Assembly: GCA_018267095.1 (NCBI GenBank) | Contig: JAFDZC010000003.1 | Span: 62,001-126,000, forward strand | DNA length: 64,000 nucleotides | From: Bacteroidota bacterium | GTDB taxonomy: Bacteria; Bacteroidota; Bacteroidia; Flavobacteriales; Flavobacteriaceae | Reading direction: 5' to 3' | Shown here: positions 43,575-52,575 of the stretch, piece by piece | How the letters are laid out: each line of letters starts with the position of its first letter | How positions within the stretch are numbered: position 1 is the first letter of the stretch | Made by a program: the position numbers and the translations under genes | The notes under the pieces: model-generated | What the model was told of the DNA's origin: nothing | The model's input: the letters and a program-made list of their open reading frames with translations, nothing else | Database searches by the model: none

Positions 43575-45539
43575 ATGCAAAAGATTCTGTTTTTTTTGAT
43601 GTTTTCTTATAGTTTTCTCGGGCTAGCTCAAAAAAATGAATTAGGAAAAGTAAGCATTGAAGAACTTCAAGAAAAAGTCTACTCGGCCGATACATCCGCC
43701 GTCGCCGCCATTACTTTTACCCGAGGGAAAACCAAGTTTAGATATTTCGAAAAAAAAGGATTTACCATTGTTCACGAATGTGAATTCAGAATCAAAATTT
43801 ATAAAAAAGAAGGATTGAGTTGGGCCAATTACAAAGTGCCCTATTACATTGGTTACAAAGATCTCAACAATGATGCGGTTACTTTTACCCAAGCAATAAC
43901 TTATAATTTGGTGGGTAAAGAAATGGTCAAAACAAAACTCGGGAATGAAGGCAAATTCAAAAATCAATTGAATGAATACTGGGCTGAAGCTTCTATAACG
44001 ATGCCCAATGTGCAAGTTGGTTCGGTCATTGAATTTAAATACGAATACGAATCACAGGATATAGGCGAGTTTCCAATCTTTTATTTTCAACATTCAATTC
44101 CCGTAAAATACGCTGAGTATATATCTGAAATTCCGGAATATTACTTGTATAAACCGCTCATTCGAGGTTTTGTGCCAGTAAATTCAGAGGTTAAACTTGG
44201 CGATGGTTATCAAAATTTTATAAATGAACACAGTCAGACCGTGAATTTGAGATACCGTCAAGTCAATTCAGTATATAAAGCCGAACAAATTCCAACATTA
44301 AAACAAGAGCCTTTTGTGGATCGTCTAGAAAATTATCGGTCAGCCATTTATCACGAACTAGAAAAGACGCGCTTTCCGGATATGCCAGAGAAAGATTTGG
44401 GCTATACTTGGGAGGGTGTTGCCAAAACAATTTACAAAGATGAAAGATTTGGAAAAGAACTCGATCAAAGACAATATTTTGAATCTGATTTAGAGAAAAT
44501 TATAGAAAAGGCAACCACTGATTCCGAGAAGATTTCAGCAGTTTTTGAGTTTGTCAAAACTTCAATGAATTGGAACAAAACATTTAGTTATTATGCCAAA
44601 AAAGGCGTGAAAAAAGCTTATCAGGACAGAACTGGGAATACTGCGGAAATCAATTTTATACTTATCTCAATGCTCAACCGAGCCGGACTCAATGCTTATC
44701 CGGTTTTGTTGAGTACGATTGACCACGGAATAGCGGTTTATCCGAACTTGAGGATTTTTAATCATGTAATTGTAGCCGTTGATCAAGAAGGCAAAAGGAT
44801 ATTACTCGATGCTTCACAAAAAGAAGCCGAGGTTAATGTATTGCCTGAATTTAATCTGAATTGGACGGGGCGATTAATAAAAAAAGACGGCAGTTCTGAA
44901 GAAATCAATTTGTTTCCGACAACACCTTCGCGCAAAGCGGTCAATATGATGGCCAACATCGGAGCTGACGGAAGCGTTTCGGGCAAGATGCGCATTACCA
45001 GAAGTGATTATTTAGCCATTGATTTTAAAGACAAATATCAAGGCCAAAGTCAGGAAGAATATACAGATGCATTAGAAAAATCCTTCGGAATGACCGTTTC
45101 AAATTACAGCCGCGAGCAAGTCAAAGCAAGGCCATTGACCGAAAATATAGAGTTTGCGACCAAAACAGATGTATTAAATCAGAATATATACTTGCATCCA
45201 TTGGTGTTTTTTAATTTTGACAAAAATCCCTTCCAAAGTCAACAGCGAAAGCTGCCAATTTACTACGGTTATCCAATTCAGTTCAAATATAACATCAGTT
45301 TGGTAATTCCTGAAGGCTATGCAATTGAAAGCATTCCGGCATCCATTAGTATTTCAACCGGAGAAGAAGTCGGTTTTTTTACTTTTAATTGCGCAGGTGC
45401 CGAAAATAAAATACAGGTTTCAGCTACCTTTGAAATCAAACAATCTGTAATTTCGGGTGATTTTTATGAGCCGCTCAAAGTATTTTACGAGCGAGTCATT
45501 CAAAAACAAACCGAAAAAATAATTCTAAAAAAACTTTAA
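43575..45539 (+). CDS. DUF3857 / transglutaminase-like protein, catalytic Cys replaced by Thr
   Basis: 654 residues with signal peptide (MQKILFFLMFSYSFLGLAQ). Paralogue of the previous gene over its full length (KVSIEELQEKVYSADTSAVA; NVQVGSVIEFKYEYES against NVKVGSIIEFEYELRQ). The core motif is RTGNTAEINFILISML, with Thr (about 356) for Cys; His (FNHVIVAVD) and Asp (ILLDASQ) are kept. A tandem duplicate, probably not an active peptidase or transglutaminase. The next gene starts one base after its stop. Confidence 0.8.
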   Translation: MQKILFFLMFSYSFLGLAQKNELGKVSIEELQEKVYSADTSAVAAITFTRGKTKFRYFEKKGFTIVHECEFRIKIYKKEGLSWANYKVPYYIGYKDLNNDAVTFTQAITYNLVGKEMVKTKLGNEGKFKNQLNEYWAEASITMPNVQVGSVIEFKYEYESQDIGEFPIFYFQHSIPVKYAEYISEIPEYYLYKPLIRGFVPVNSEVKLGDGYQNFINEHSQTVNLRYRQVNSVYKAEQIPTLKQEPFVDRLENYRSAIYHELEKTRFPDMPEKDLGYTWEGVAKTIYKDERFGKELDQRQYFESDLEKIIEKATTDSEKISAVFEFVKTSMNWNKTFSYYAKKGVKKAYQDRTGNTAEINFILISMLNRAGLNAYPVLLSTIDHGIAVYPNLRIFNHVIVAVDQEGKRILLDASQKEAEVNVLPEFNLNWTGRLIKKDGSSEEINLFPTTPSRKAVNMMANIGADGSVSGKMRITRSDYLAIDFKDKYQGQSQEEYTDALEKSFGMTVSNYSREQVKARPLTENIEFATKTDVLNQNIYLHPLVFFNFDKNPFQSQQRKLPIYYGYPIQFKYNISLVIPEGYAIESIPASISISTGEEVGFFTFNCAGAENKIQVSATFEIKQSVISGDFYEPLKVFYERVIQKQTEKIILKKL

Positions 45540-45540
45540 A

Positions 45541-45867
45541 ATGAACCTTCAAAACGCCCAACTCGAAGTAGACAACTGGATTAAAAACCACGGAGTTCGC
45601 TATTTTAATGAGCTCACCAATATGGCGCAACTTACCGAAGAAGTCGGCGAAGTTGCCCGCATCATTGCCCGCAGATATGGCGAACAGTCCGAAAAAGAAT
45701 CCGACAAAAACAAAGATTTAGGCGAAGAATTGGCCGATGTGGTTTTTGTAGTTTTATGCTTGGCCAATCAAACCGGAGTTGATTTACAAGCGGCTTTTGA
45801 CAAAAAAATGGACCTCAAAACCCAGCGCGATCACGATCGTCACCACAACAACGAAAAGCTCAAATAG
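45541..45867 (+). CDS. MazG-like nucleotide pyrophosphohydrolase
   Basis: 108 residues. All-alpha NTP pyrophosphatase fold: ELTNMAQLTEEVGEVARIIA with the metal ligands ExxE, then KNKDLGEELADVVFVVLCLANQ (ELADV). Single MazG domain, as in house-cleaning dNTP or pyrimidine diphosphatases. Its stop TAG shares a base with the GTG start of aroA, so the two are translationally coupled. Confidence 0.88.
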   Translation: MNLQNAQLEVDNWIKNHGVRYFNELTNMAQLTEEVGEVARIIARRYGEQSEKESDKNKDLGEELADVVFVVLCLANQTGVDLQAAFDKKMDLKTQRDHDRHHNNEKLK

Positions 45868-47117
45868 TGAACCTCAAGCTGTTTCCATCCAGCCTTCAGT
45901 CCAACACAAAACTGGTCATTTCAGGCTCTAAATCTGAAACCAATCGCTTGTTGTTGCTTCAGGCTTTGTATCCGGAACTTACCCTTGAAAACACTTCTGA
46001 TTCTGATGATGCCGATGCCATGCGTCAAGCCATTGAGCAATCAAAAAACAATCGTCAAGAAAATTTGGTCATAGATGTTCATCATGCCGGCACTGCCATG
46101 CGATTTCTCACTGCTTTTTTTGCCACTCAAATTACCGGCGAAGTCACGCTCACAGGCTCAGAGCGCATGCAACAACGGCCCATTAAAATATTGGTGGATG
46201 CTTTGCGACAATTGGGCGCTGAGATTCATTACCTCAAAGAAGACGGATTTCCGCCGCTGCGTATTATCGGGAAAAAGATTGCCCAAAATCAAATCAACAT
46301 TTCAGCTGATGTCAGCAGTCAATACATATCGGCTTTGTTGCTCGTGGCATCTAAACTTGATGACGGCCTTGAAATCATCCTAGAAGGTCAAATTACCTCG
46401 TTTCCATACATTAAAATGACACTGTCATTGCTGGGTGAATTGGGCATAAAAACAGCCTTTGAAAACAACCTTATTCGGATCTGGCCCGCTCATCAGTTAA
46501 AACAAAATCATCTGGTTGTTGAATCAGATTGGTCTTCGGCTTCGTATTGGTATTCGTTTGTTTCGATGTCTGAAATCGGCACCCAAATACAGCTTTCCGA
46601 TTTCAAACAAAACAGTCTTCAAGGCGACAGCGCTTTGGTTCAACTCTATGAATCTTTGGGCGTTACTTCCACTTTTTTGCCCAAACATATTTTGCAACTC
46701 ACCAAAGTTTCAGCGCCTAAAACCCAGTTCTTTCAAGCCGATTTAAACGATAGTCCGGATTTGGCACAAACCCTAGTGGCCAGTTGTCTCGGATTGGGAA
46801 TTGCCTGCCAACTCACCGGATTACACACGCTCAAAATCAAAGAAACCGATCGGCTCCAAGCGCTGCAAACCGAAATTCAAAAACTCGGTGGCAACATCCA
46901 AATTACAGGAGATTCATTGTGTCTTGCGCCCGTTCAGAATCTGAACCACAATGTATCTATTTCGACTTACCAAGACCACCGAATGGCCATGGCTTTTGCA
47001 CCGTTGGCATTGCGCATTCCGATTGAAATTAAACAAGCTGAGGTGGTTTCAAAATCCTATCCCGAGTTTTGGAATGATCTTCAAAAAGCAGGCATTCAAA
47101 GCTCAAAAAGCTTTTAA
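45867..47117 (+). CDS. aroA: 3-Phosphoshikimate 1-carboxyvinyltransferase (EPSP synthase)
   Basis: 416 residues from a GTG at 45867 that overlaps the preceding stop (TAGTG). Substrate-binding segments: VISGSKSETNRLLLLQALYP, DVHHAGTAMRFLTAFFATQ, GSERMQQRPIKILVDALRQL, DVSSQYISALLLVA, LKIKETDRLQALQTEI, and ISTYQDHRMAMAFAPLAL. It joins shikimate-3-phosphate and PEP in the shikimate pathway. Its place downstream of dtd and the DUF3857 genes puts it 9.5 kb from the attenuated aromatic operon. It is separated from that operon by terminators and is therefore not under the same leader. Confidence 0.95.
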   Translation: MNLKLFPSSLQSNTKLVISGSKSETNRLLLLQALYPELTLENTSDSDDADAMRQAIEQSKNNRQENLVIDVHHAGTAMRFLTAFFATQITGEVTLTGSERMQQRPIKILVDALRQLGAEIHYLKEDGFPPLRIIGKKIAQNQINISADVSSQYISALLLVASKLDDGLEIILEGQITSFPYIKMTLSLLGELGIKTAFENNLIRIWPAHQLKQNHLVVESDWSSASYWYSFVSMSEIGTQIQLSDFKQNSLQGDSALVQLYESLGVTSTFLPKHILQLTKVSAPKTQFFQADLNDSPDLAQTLVASCLGLGIACQLTGLHTLKIKETDRLQALQTEIQKLGGNIQITGDSLCLAPVQNLNHNVSISTYQDHRMAMAFAPLALRIPIEIKQAEVVSKSYPEFWNDLQKAGIQSSKSF

Positions 47118-47160
47118 ACCCGCTATGGGTCTGTGTTTCAAAAAATAAATCACGATTTAC

Positions 47161-47192
47161 TTGACAACGCCTATTTGGGCAACGTATATTTG
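47161..47192 (+). promoter_or_regulatory. Promoter of queA
   Basis: TTG at 47161-47163, 21-nt spacer, TATATTTG at 47185-47192. Confidence 0.65.
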
Positions 47193-47257
47193 CGGCCGGT
47201 TGCCCAGAAAGTTGTATGAGCCTTTGCTGTGCCAACCTGAAAAACGAACTGTTCTCT

Positions 47258-48307
47258 ATGAAATTATCACACTTCAACTTTAATCTGCCCAAAGAATTAT
47301 TGGCAGAATTTCCGGCCGAAAACCGCGACGAATCAAGACTTATGGTCGTGAACCGCGCAGCCAAAACCATCGAACATAAAATGTTTAAAGACATCATTGA
47401 TTATTTTGATGACGGCGATGTTTTTATCATCAACAATACCAAAGTTTTTCCGGCTCGTTTGTACGGAAACAAAGAAAAAACCGGAGCGCGCATTGAAGTA
47501 TTCTTGTTGCGCGAACTCAATTCAGAGCAACGTTTGTGGGATGTGCTCGTTGATCCGGCGCGTAAAATTCGCATCGGAAACAAACTCTATTTTGGCGATG
47601 ACGATTCACTCGTGGCTGAAGTAATTGACAACACTACCTCGCGCGGTAGAACCTTGCGTTTCTTGTACGATGGTTCGTATGAAGAGTTCCGTCGCAAACT
47701 CAAAGAATTGGGCGAAACTCCGATTCCAAAATACATCAACCGCGAGGTGGTTCCCGAAGATGCCGAGCGTTACCAAACCATTTACGCCAAAAACGAAGGA
47801 GCCGTTGCCGCGCCAACAGCTGGTTTACACTTCTCAAAGCATTTAATGAAACGCCTTGAAATCAAAGGTGTGAACTTTGCCGAAGTAACTTTACACGTGG
47901 GTTTAGGAACCTTCAATCCTGTGGAAGTCGAAGATTTATCGAAACACAAAATGGATTCTGAAGAGTTGTTTATTACCCAAGAAGCGTGCGATATTGTCAA
48001 CAAAGCTAAAGCGGACAGAAAAAGAGTTTGCGCTGTCGGAACCACATCCATCCGCGCGATTGAAAGCTCGGTTTCATCGGCCAAAACGCTCAATCCGTTT
48101 GTGGGTTGGACCAACAAATTCATTTTTCCTCCGTACGATTTTAGCATAGCCAATTGTATGATTACCAATTTCCACACGCCAAAATCAACTTTACTCATGA
48201 TGATTTCGGCTTTCTGCGGACACGATTTGATGAAAAAAGCCTATGACGAAGCCATCAAAGAAGGCTACCGTTTTTATTCATACGGCGACGCAATGTTGAT
48301 TATCTAA
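47258..48307 (+). CDS. queA: S-adenosylmethionine:tRNA ribosyltransferase-isomerase
   Basis: 349 residues from ATG 47258; homologues begin near [20 protein letters not shown], so the extra upstream codons from 47216 are left out. Signatures: [70 protein letters not shown], and the C-terminal [15 protein letters not shown]. It builds epoxyqueuosine in the wobble base of tRNA, using SAM as ribosyl donor. Confidence 0.96.
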   Translation: MKLSHFNFNLPKELLAEFPAENRDESRLMVVNRAAKTIEHKMFKDIIDYFDDGDVFIINNTKVFPARLYGNKEKTGARIEVFLLRELNSEQRLWDVLVDPARKIRIGNKLYFGDDDSLVAEVIDNTTSRGRTLRFLYDGSYEEFRRKLKELGETPIPKYINREVVPEDAERYQTIYAKNEGAVAAPTAGLHFSKHLMKRLEIKGVNFAEVTLHVGLGTFNPVEVEDLSKHKMDSEELFITQEACDIVNKAKADRKRVCAVGTTSIRAIESSVSSAKTLNPFVGWTNKFIFPPYDFSIANCMITNFHTPKSTLLMMISAFCGHDLMKKAYDEAIKEGYRFYSYGDAMLII

Positions 48308-48332
48308 TCGACTTTGAAATAACCATAAAAAG

Positions 48333-48359
48333 AAATCCCGTTTTAAAGCGGGATTTTTT
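48333..48359 (+). terminator. Terminator after queA
   Basis: AAATCCCG (48333-48340) pairs perfectly with CGGGATTT (48349-48356) around an 8-nt loop, with T6 at the end. Confidence 0.88.
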
Positions 48360-48380
48360 GTTTTTAGGTTTGATGTTTTT

Positions 48381-48480
48381 GGGCGTGCCACCGGCTGCGC
48401 TGCGCTGCGCCGCTGTCAGGCTGTTCGCTTGTAGTCCTCGCTATCGCTGCGGGCTACCGCTGCCATCCTTCACGCGGGCG
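48381..48480 (+). repeat. GC-rich intergenic repeat, subfamily B, copy 4
   Basis: Starts GGGCGTGCCACCGGCT, with a GCTGCGC tandem, then CGCTGTCAGGCTGTTCGCTT, a variable centre, and CGCTGCCATCCTTCACGCGG. Both 20-mers are identical in copy 5 (58841-58952, inverted). It lies between the convergent queA and SIMPL genes. Confidence 0.8.
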
Positions 48481-48496
48481 TTTCAGCAGAAAATCA

Positions 48497-49228
48497 TCAA
48501 TCCACCTGATACACCAATTTTACGGTGATATTCGCAGTTTTGTTTTTTGAAGTGGTATTAAACGATCCGCCATACGAGAAATCCTCTGATGAGTTTTGAC
48601 CGGTAATCTGAAAAACGCCCATATCTGATTTTTTCAAATGACCAAGGCTGGCTCCTGCGTTTTGCGCGATGCTCTCGGCACGAATGCGCGCGTCTTTGGT
48701 TGCTTCGGCAATCATTTTGATTTTGAGTTCGGCCAATTTGGTGTAATAATATTCCGGCGGATTCGAGTAAAACTCTACCCCTGAATTGATCAGTTCACTC
48801 GATTGACGCGAAATTTCTTCAATGCTGTTCACTTCTTTAGATTGAACCGACACGGTTTGCGTGAGGTTAAAACCCGTAAAAGTTTGTTGACGCGTAGTTC
48901 CGTTGTCGTTGTAGACATAGTCAAAATCTTTGTTGAAATTCACTGCCGAAAACACAATATCGGTAGCGGCAATTCCTTTTGAAACCAAATAGTTTTTGAT
49001 TTTCTCGCGGTCGGCATCCAATGAAGCATAAGCATCTTTGAGGTTCATGCTTTTTTTAGAAAACGATCCGCTCCAAACAATCAAATCTGAAGTAAAATCT
49101 TTTTTGCCCAAACCCGTCACGCTGATGGTGTCGTTGCTTTGGTTTCGGTTTTTAAAAGCGCTCGAAAATAAAAAGGCGGCCACAATCACGGCGGCGGCAA
49201 TAATCAGTGCATTGGCTTGATTTCGCAT
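48497..49228 (-). CDS. SIMPL (DUF541) domain protein
   Basis: 243 residues. One N-terminal membrane helix (ALIIAAAVIVAAFLFSSAF) acts as anchor or uncleaved signal; the rest is the SIMPL domain (DTISVTGLGKKDFTSDLIVW, SFSKKSMNLKDAYASLDADR, EATKDARIRAESIAQNAG, ITVKLVYQVD). The family resembles the periplasmic/outer-membrane protein BP26 and is of unclear function. Divergent from kynU with a 99-bp gap. Confidence 0.88.
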   Translation of the reverse strand: MRNQANALIIAAAVIVAAFLFSSAFKNRNQSNDTISVTGLGKKDFTSDLIVWSGSFSKKSMNLKDAYASLDADREKIKNYLVSKGIAATDIVFSAVNFNKDFDYVYNDNGTTRQQTFTGFNLTQTVSVQSKEVNSIEEISRQSSELINSGVEFYSNPPEYYYTKLAELKIKMIAEATKDARIRAESIAQNAGASLGHLKKSDMGVFQITGQNSSEDFSYGGSFNTTSKNKTANITVKLVYQVD

Positions 49229-49327
49229 GGTTCATTCATTTGAAGTTAAAAGTACAGTTTTCTGCTCAGAATTAGCTAACGGCTCAAACGAAATTTTGTT
49301 ATTTTTACGCACCTTAAAACAACGGCC

Positions 49328-50611
49328 ATGGTTTTTGAAAACACCCGCGCGTTCGCACAAGAGCTCGATGCTCAAGATCCGCTCAAAGCATACAAAAGCG
49401 AATTTATTTTTCCGCAACACAACGGTAAAAACGTGATTTACTTTACCGGAAACTCACTCGGATTGCAGCCCAAACGCACCGCGCAATATGTGCAAGAAGT
49501 CATGGATGACTGGGCGAATTTGGCTGTCGAAGGCCATTTTTATGCCAACAAACCTTGGTGGGATTACCACGAAAGGTTCTCGGCGCCACTCAGTACCATT
49601 GTGGGCGCTTTGCCTTCAGAAGTAACGGTCATGAATACGCTTACAGTGAATTTGCATTTGCTCATGGTGTCGTTTTATCAGCCGCAGGGCAAACGCTATA
49701 AAATCATTTGCGAAGAAAAAGCGTTCCCTTCTGACCAATATTTATTGCAAAGCCAAGTGCGTTTTCACGGATACGAACCTGCCGATGCTATCGTTGAAAT
49801 CAAACGCCGCGAGGGCGAACACAACATTCGATTGGAAGATGTTTTGGCCAAAATTCAAGAAGTAGGCCAGGAGCTGGCTTTGGTTTTTATCGGAGGTGTG
49901 AATTACTATACTGGGCAAGTGTTTGACATGCAGCAAATCACAGCTGCTGGTCACGCGCAAGGTGCCATCGTTGGTTGGGATTTGGCGCACGCTGCCGGAA
50001 ACATCGAAATGAAATTGCACGATTGGCAAGTTGATTTTGCCAGTTGGTGCAGCTATAAATACATGAATTCAGGGCCGGGCAATGCTTCGGGTTGTTTTGT
50101 GCATGAAAAACACCACCACAACAAAAAACTCCATCGATTTGCTGGTTGGTGGGGACACAACAAAGAGCGTCGTTTTAAAATGGAACCCGATTTTGATCCG
50201 GTGGCCGGAGCGCATGGTTGGCAGGTGAGCAATTTGCCGATTTTATCGCTGGCGCCTTATTTGGCTTCGGTAGAAATGTTTGCTGAAGTAGGTATGCCGG
50301 CACTTGTAGCTAAACGCAACCAAATCACGGCCTATCTCGAATTCATCCTGCAACAAATTGACGCTGAAGTGGACAGCACTTTTGAAATTATCACACCTAA
50401 AAACCCAACAGAACGCGCCTCGCAACTTTCGGTTTTTTTGCATGGCGAAGGCCGCGCTTTGTTTGATTATTTGATGTCCAACGGCGTCATTACTGACTGG
50501 CGTGAACCCAATGTCATTCGTTTGGCACCGGTTCCGCTGTATACTTCTTATGAAGATATGTACGATTTTGGACAAATTCTCAAAGCCGGTATTTTATCTA
50601 AAGTAAAATAA
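49328..50611 (+). CDS. kynU: Kynureninase
   Basis: 427 residues. PLP enzyme: VIYFTGNSLGLQPKRTAQYV, TVMNTLTVNLHLLMVSFYQP, IVGWDLAHAAGNIEMKLHDW, PLP lysine in FASWCSYKYMNSGPGNASGC, and FAGWWGHNKERRFKM. It cleaves kynurenine or 3-hydroxykynurenine to anthranilate or 3-hydroxyanthranilate. Its pathway partner kmo is at 59030, 8.4 kb away on the same strand. Ends 3 nt from the stop of the convergent unknown gene. Confidence 0.95.
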   Translation: MVFENTRAFAQELDAQDPLKAYKSEFIFPQHNGKNVIYFTGNSLGLQPKRTAQYVQEVMDDWANLAVEGHFYANKPWWDYHERFSAPLSTIVGALPSEVTVMNTLTVNLHLLMVSFYQPQGKRYKIICEEKAFPSDQYLLQSQVRFHGYEPADAIVEIKRREGEHNIRLEDVLAKIQEVGQELALVFIGGVNYYTGQVFDMQQITAAGHAQGAIVGWDLAHAAGNIEMKLHDWQVDFASWCSYKYMNSGPGNASGCFVHEKHHHNKKLHRFAGWWGHNKERRFKMEPDFDPVAGAHGWQVSNLPILSLAPYLASVEMFAEVGMPALVAKRNQITAYLEFILQQIDAEVDSTFEIITPKNPTERASQLSVFLHGEGRALFDYLMSNGVITDWREPNVIRLAPVPLYTSYEDMYDFGQILKAGILSKVK

Positions 50612-50613
50612 CT

Positions 50614-52422
50614 TTAGGCCATTTGCGGTTGACTGATTTCGAGCGAACTTAATTCGTTTTGCGCATGTTCAAGTTGTTCCAAAATTTGGTTTTGCATCGA
50701 CTTGAAATACTTTGTTTGGTCGAGCAAATTCTGATAAAAGGCTATGCCCGAATATAGGTTGTTTCTAAAGGCTTCCCATTTTTTGAATTGCGCAGCGGTA
50801 GCTTTTTCAAAATTTTCGGCAATTTCATTTTTCAGATAGCGCACATACAAACGCAATTCATTGACAAAAAACACCGGACGCTCCGGATGATGCATGACTT
50901 GTGTATTTCCATAGATGTGACGAACCATATCCAATAATGAGATTTCTCGGTCAAAATAAGCCAAATTCGGTCCCGGACAAATCACCACGCCTTGTTGCTG
51001 ACCCTTTACCGGAAGGCCATTTTCTAAATAAGACGTATTAGCCAGCCCGACACATAAACAAGCTTTTTCGGTGATTTTATTTTTTTGTAGATGATAAGCT
51101 TCTGAAGACAATTCTTCTTTTTGTGCCTCGAGTTCTTCGAGTTTGTAATCTTGATATTTTTTGGAGGCCGTGCAAATACCCTTTTCGTCGTATTCTTTGC
51201 TCAAGGCCAAAAGTTTTTTCGGGCACGAACTTCCGGCTTGATTTTGTTCGATGCGTTTTTGCTTGTAAAATTCATTGGTGGTTCCTCTAACGGTATTAAA
51301 CGGAACGCCCAAAGGTGAAATATTGCTTAAATAAAAATCCTTTTCGCGCGCTTGGGCCAAGAGTTTTCGCGTATCAGCATCGACCGAAGTGGCCTCGGGA
51401 ACGAGTAAAAACGGCGAACCCCAGCCAATCGAATCCAGTTGGTAGTAATCCAATAAAAACTGATGTTCTTCGGCTGTGCCTACGCCGCCTTGCGCGGTGA
51501 TGTTCAGGGGTAAAGTCTGCGTCGGAACCGGTTTGTTTTTTTGTTCCAGTGCTTTGACCAAAAGGCCATGTGCTGATTCAATGAGTTCGTTCTTTTTCTG
51601 TTTGAATTCTTCCAGAATCGGCCCCATCAAATAACCGTCGGTGGCAAAAGCGTGCCCGCCGCAATTCAATCCGGATTCAATGCGGTATTCAGAAACCCAT
51701 AAGCCTTTTTTGGCCAGAAAATTTCCCTGAATCATGGCCGATCGAAAATCGCTGACCTTGAGGATGATTTTCTTTTTGAGCTGTGCATTTTCATCTGGAT
51801 AGAAATCGGCAAAATCTTCTAAATAACTGTACAAGCGCGGATTCATTCCGGCCGAAAGCACCAAGGATGAAGTCAATTTGCTCAGCGCAAATCCGCGTAA
51901 AGCCGCATGTGCGTCGTTGTATTGCGTGGGTAAAGCTGTGTTTTTGTAAAAGTTCTCCTTGTCAACTTTGGTCATGATGTTCACGTCAATCGAGCCCGGA
52001 TGCAAATGGGTTTCGATGTATTTTTTCAAACGCTCGGTTTGCAGTGCGCCTTCATCTATGAGTTGTTTTAAATGCGCTTTGATTTCAGATTGATTCGGAA
52101 GCATCGCCAAATAATTTTCGAGCGCAATTTTGCTTTCGGACAATTCAATTTTGAACGATTCAAATTTTTCTTTGACCAATTCGTCCATCAAATTCAGATA
52201 ATGTGTGATGCGTTGCGCGCGGAAATCTTCCATTTTCTGAGTGATTTCAGCATACGGTTTTTTGAATTTTGAACTGTAAAAAGCCCGCATTTTTTCGATG
52301 AGTTCATCGTCAGTAATAGCCACCACCGATGAAATGCCGAAATGCGCCAAACGAATCGGTGTGTCAATGGTAAAAGCAAGTCCCATCACGGGAATGTGAA
52401 AAGTATGAAGTGGTTGCGTCAT
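50614..52422 (-). CDS. Large conserved-looking protein of unknown function, TIM-barrel-like N-terminal part and Cys-rich C-terminal part
   Basis: 602 residues from ATG 52422 (MTQPLHTFHIPVMGLAFTID). I do not recognise a named family. The first ~400 residues have features of FMN-type TIM barrels such as nitronate monooxygenase/FabK: PVMGLAFTIDTPIRLAHFGI at the start, GLNCGGHAFATDGYLMGPIL, and a phosphate-grip-like ITAQGGVGTAEEHQFLLDYY followed by GWGSPFLLVPEATSV. After THE-less NTVRGTTNEFY come clustered Cys: SCPKK, GICTAS, KACLCVG and VICPGPN, which could hold an iron-sulfur cluster. No signal peptide or membrane helix, so probably cytoplasmic. Convergent with kynU and divergent from the ureohydrolase gene. 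Confidence 0.6.
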   Translation of the reverse strand: MTQPLHTFHIPVMGLAFTIDTPIRLAHFGISSVVAITDDELIEKMRAFYSSKFKKPYAEITQKMEDFRAQRITHYLNLMDELVKEKFESFKIELSESKIALENYLAMLPNQSEIKAHLKQLIDEGALQTERLKKYIETHLHPGSIDVNIMTKVDKENFYKNTALPTQYNDAHAALRGFALSKLTSSLVLSAGMNPRLYSYLEDFADFYPDENAQLKKKIILKVSDFRSAMIQGNFLAKKGLWVSEYRIESGLNCGGHAFATDGYLMGPILEEFKQKKNELIESAHGLLVKALEQKNKPVPTQTLPLNITAQGGVGTAEEHQFLLDYYQLDSIGWGSPFLLVPEATSVDADTRKLLAQAREKDFYLSNISPLGVPFNTVRGTTNEFYKQKRIEQNQAGSSCPKKLLALSKEYDEKGICTASKKYQDYKLEELEAQKEELSSEAYHLQKNKITEKACLCVGLANTSYLENGLPVKGQQQGVVICPGPNLAYFDREISLLDMVRHIYGNTQVMHHPERPVFFVNELRLYVRYLKNEIAENFEKATAAQFKKWEAFRNNLYSGIAFYQNLLDQTKYFKSMQNQILEQLEHAQNELSSLEISQPQMA

Positions 52423-52514
52423 GTGCCGTTGCAATTTAAGAATCCGTAAAAGTCTGTATTTGTTAGCATTTAAAACCTGACAATTGTCATGTGGCAGAAA
52501 TTCTTGGTTTTCTT

Positions 52515-52543
52515 TTGCAATCGAATCAATGCGACTATCTTTG
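52515..52543 (+). promoter_or_regulatory. Promoter of the ureohydrolase gene
   Basis: TTG at 52515-52517, 18-nt spacer, TATCTTTG at 52536-52543, 33 nt before the ATG at 52576. Confidence 0.65.
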
Positions 52544-52575
52544 CGCGACCAAATAAATTTTCAGTTCATCAGATT

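Noticed and set aside
41620-45539. Loss of the catalytic Cys as a sign of decaying pseudogenes
   Set aside because: Both frames are full length with signal peptides and conserved remaining motifs, so they look maintained, not decayed.
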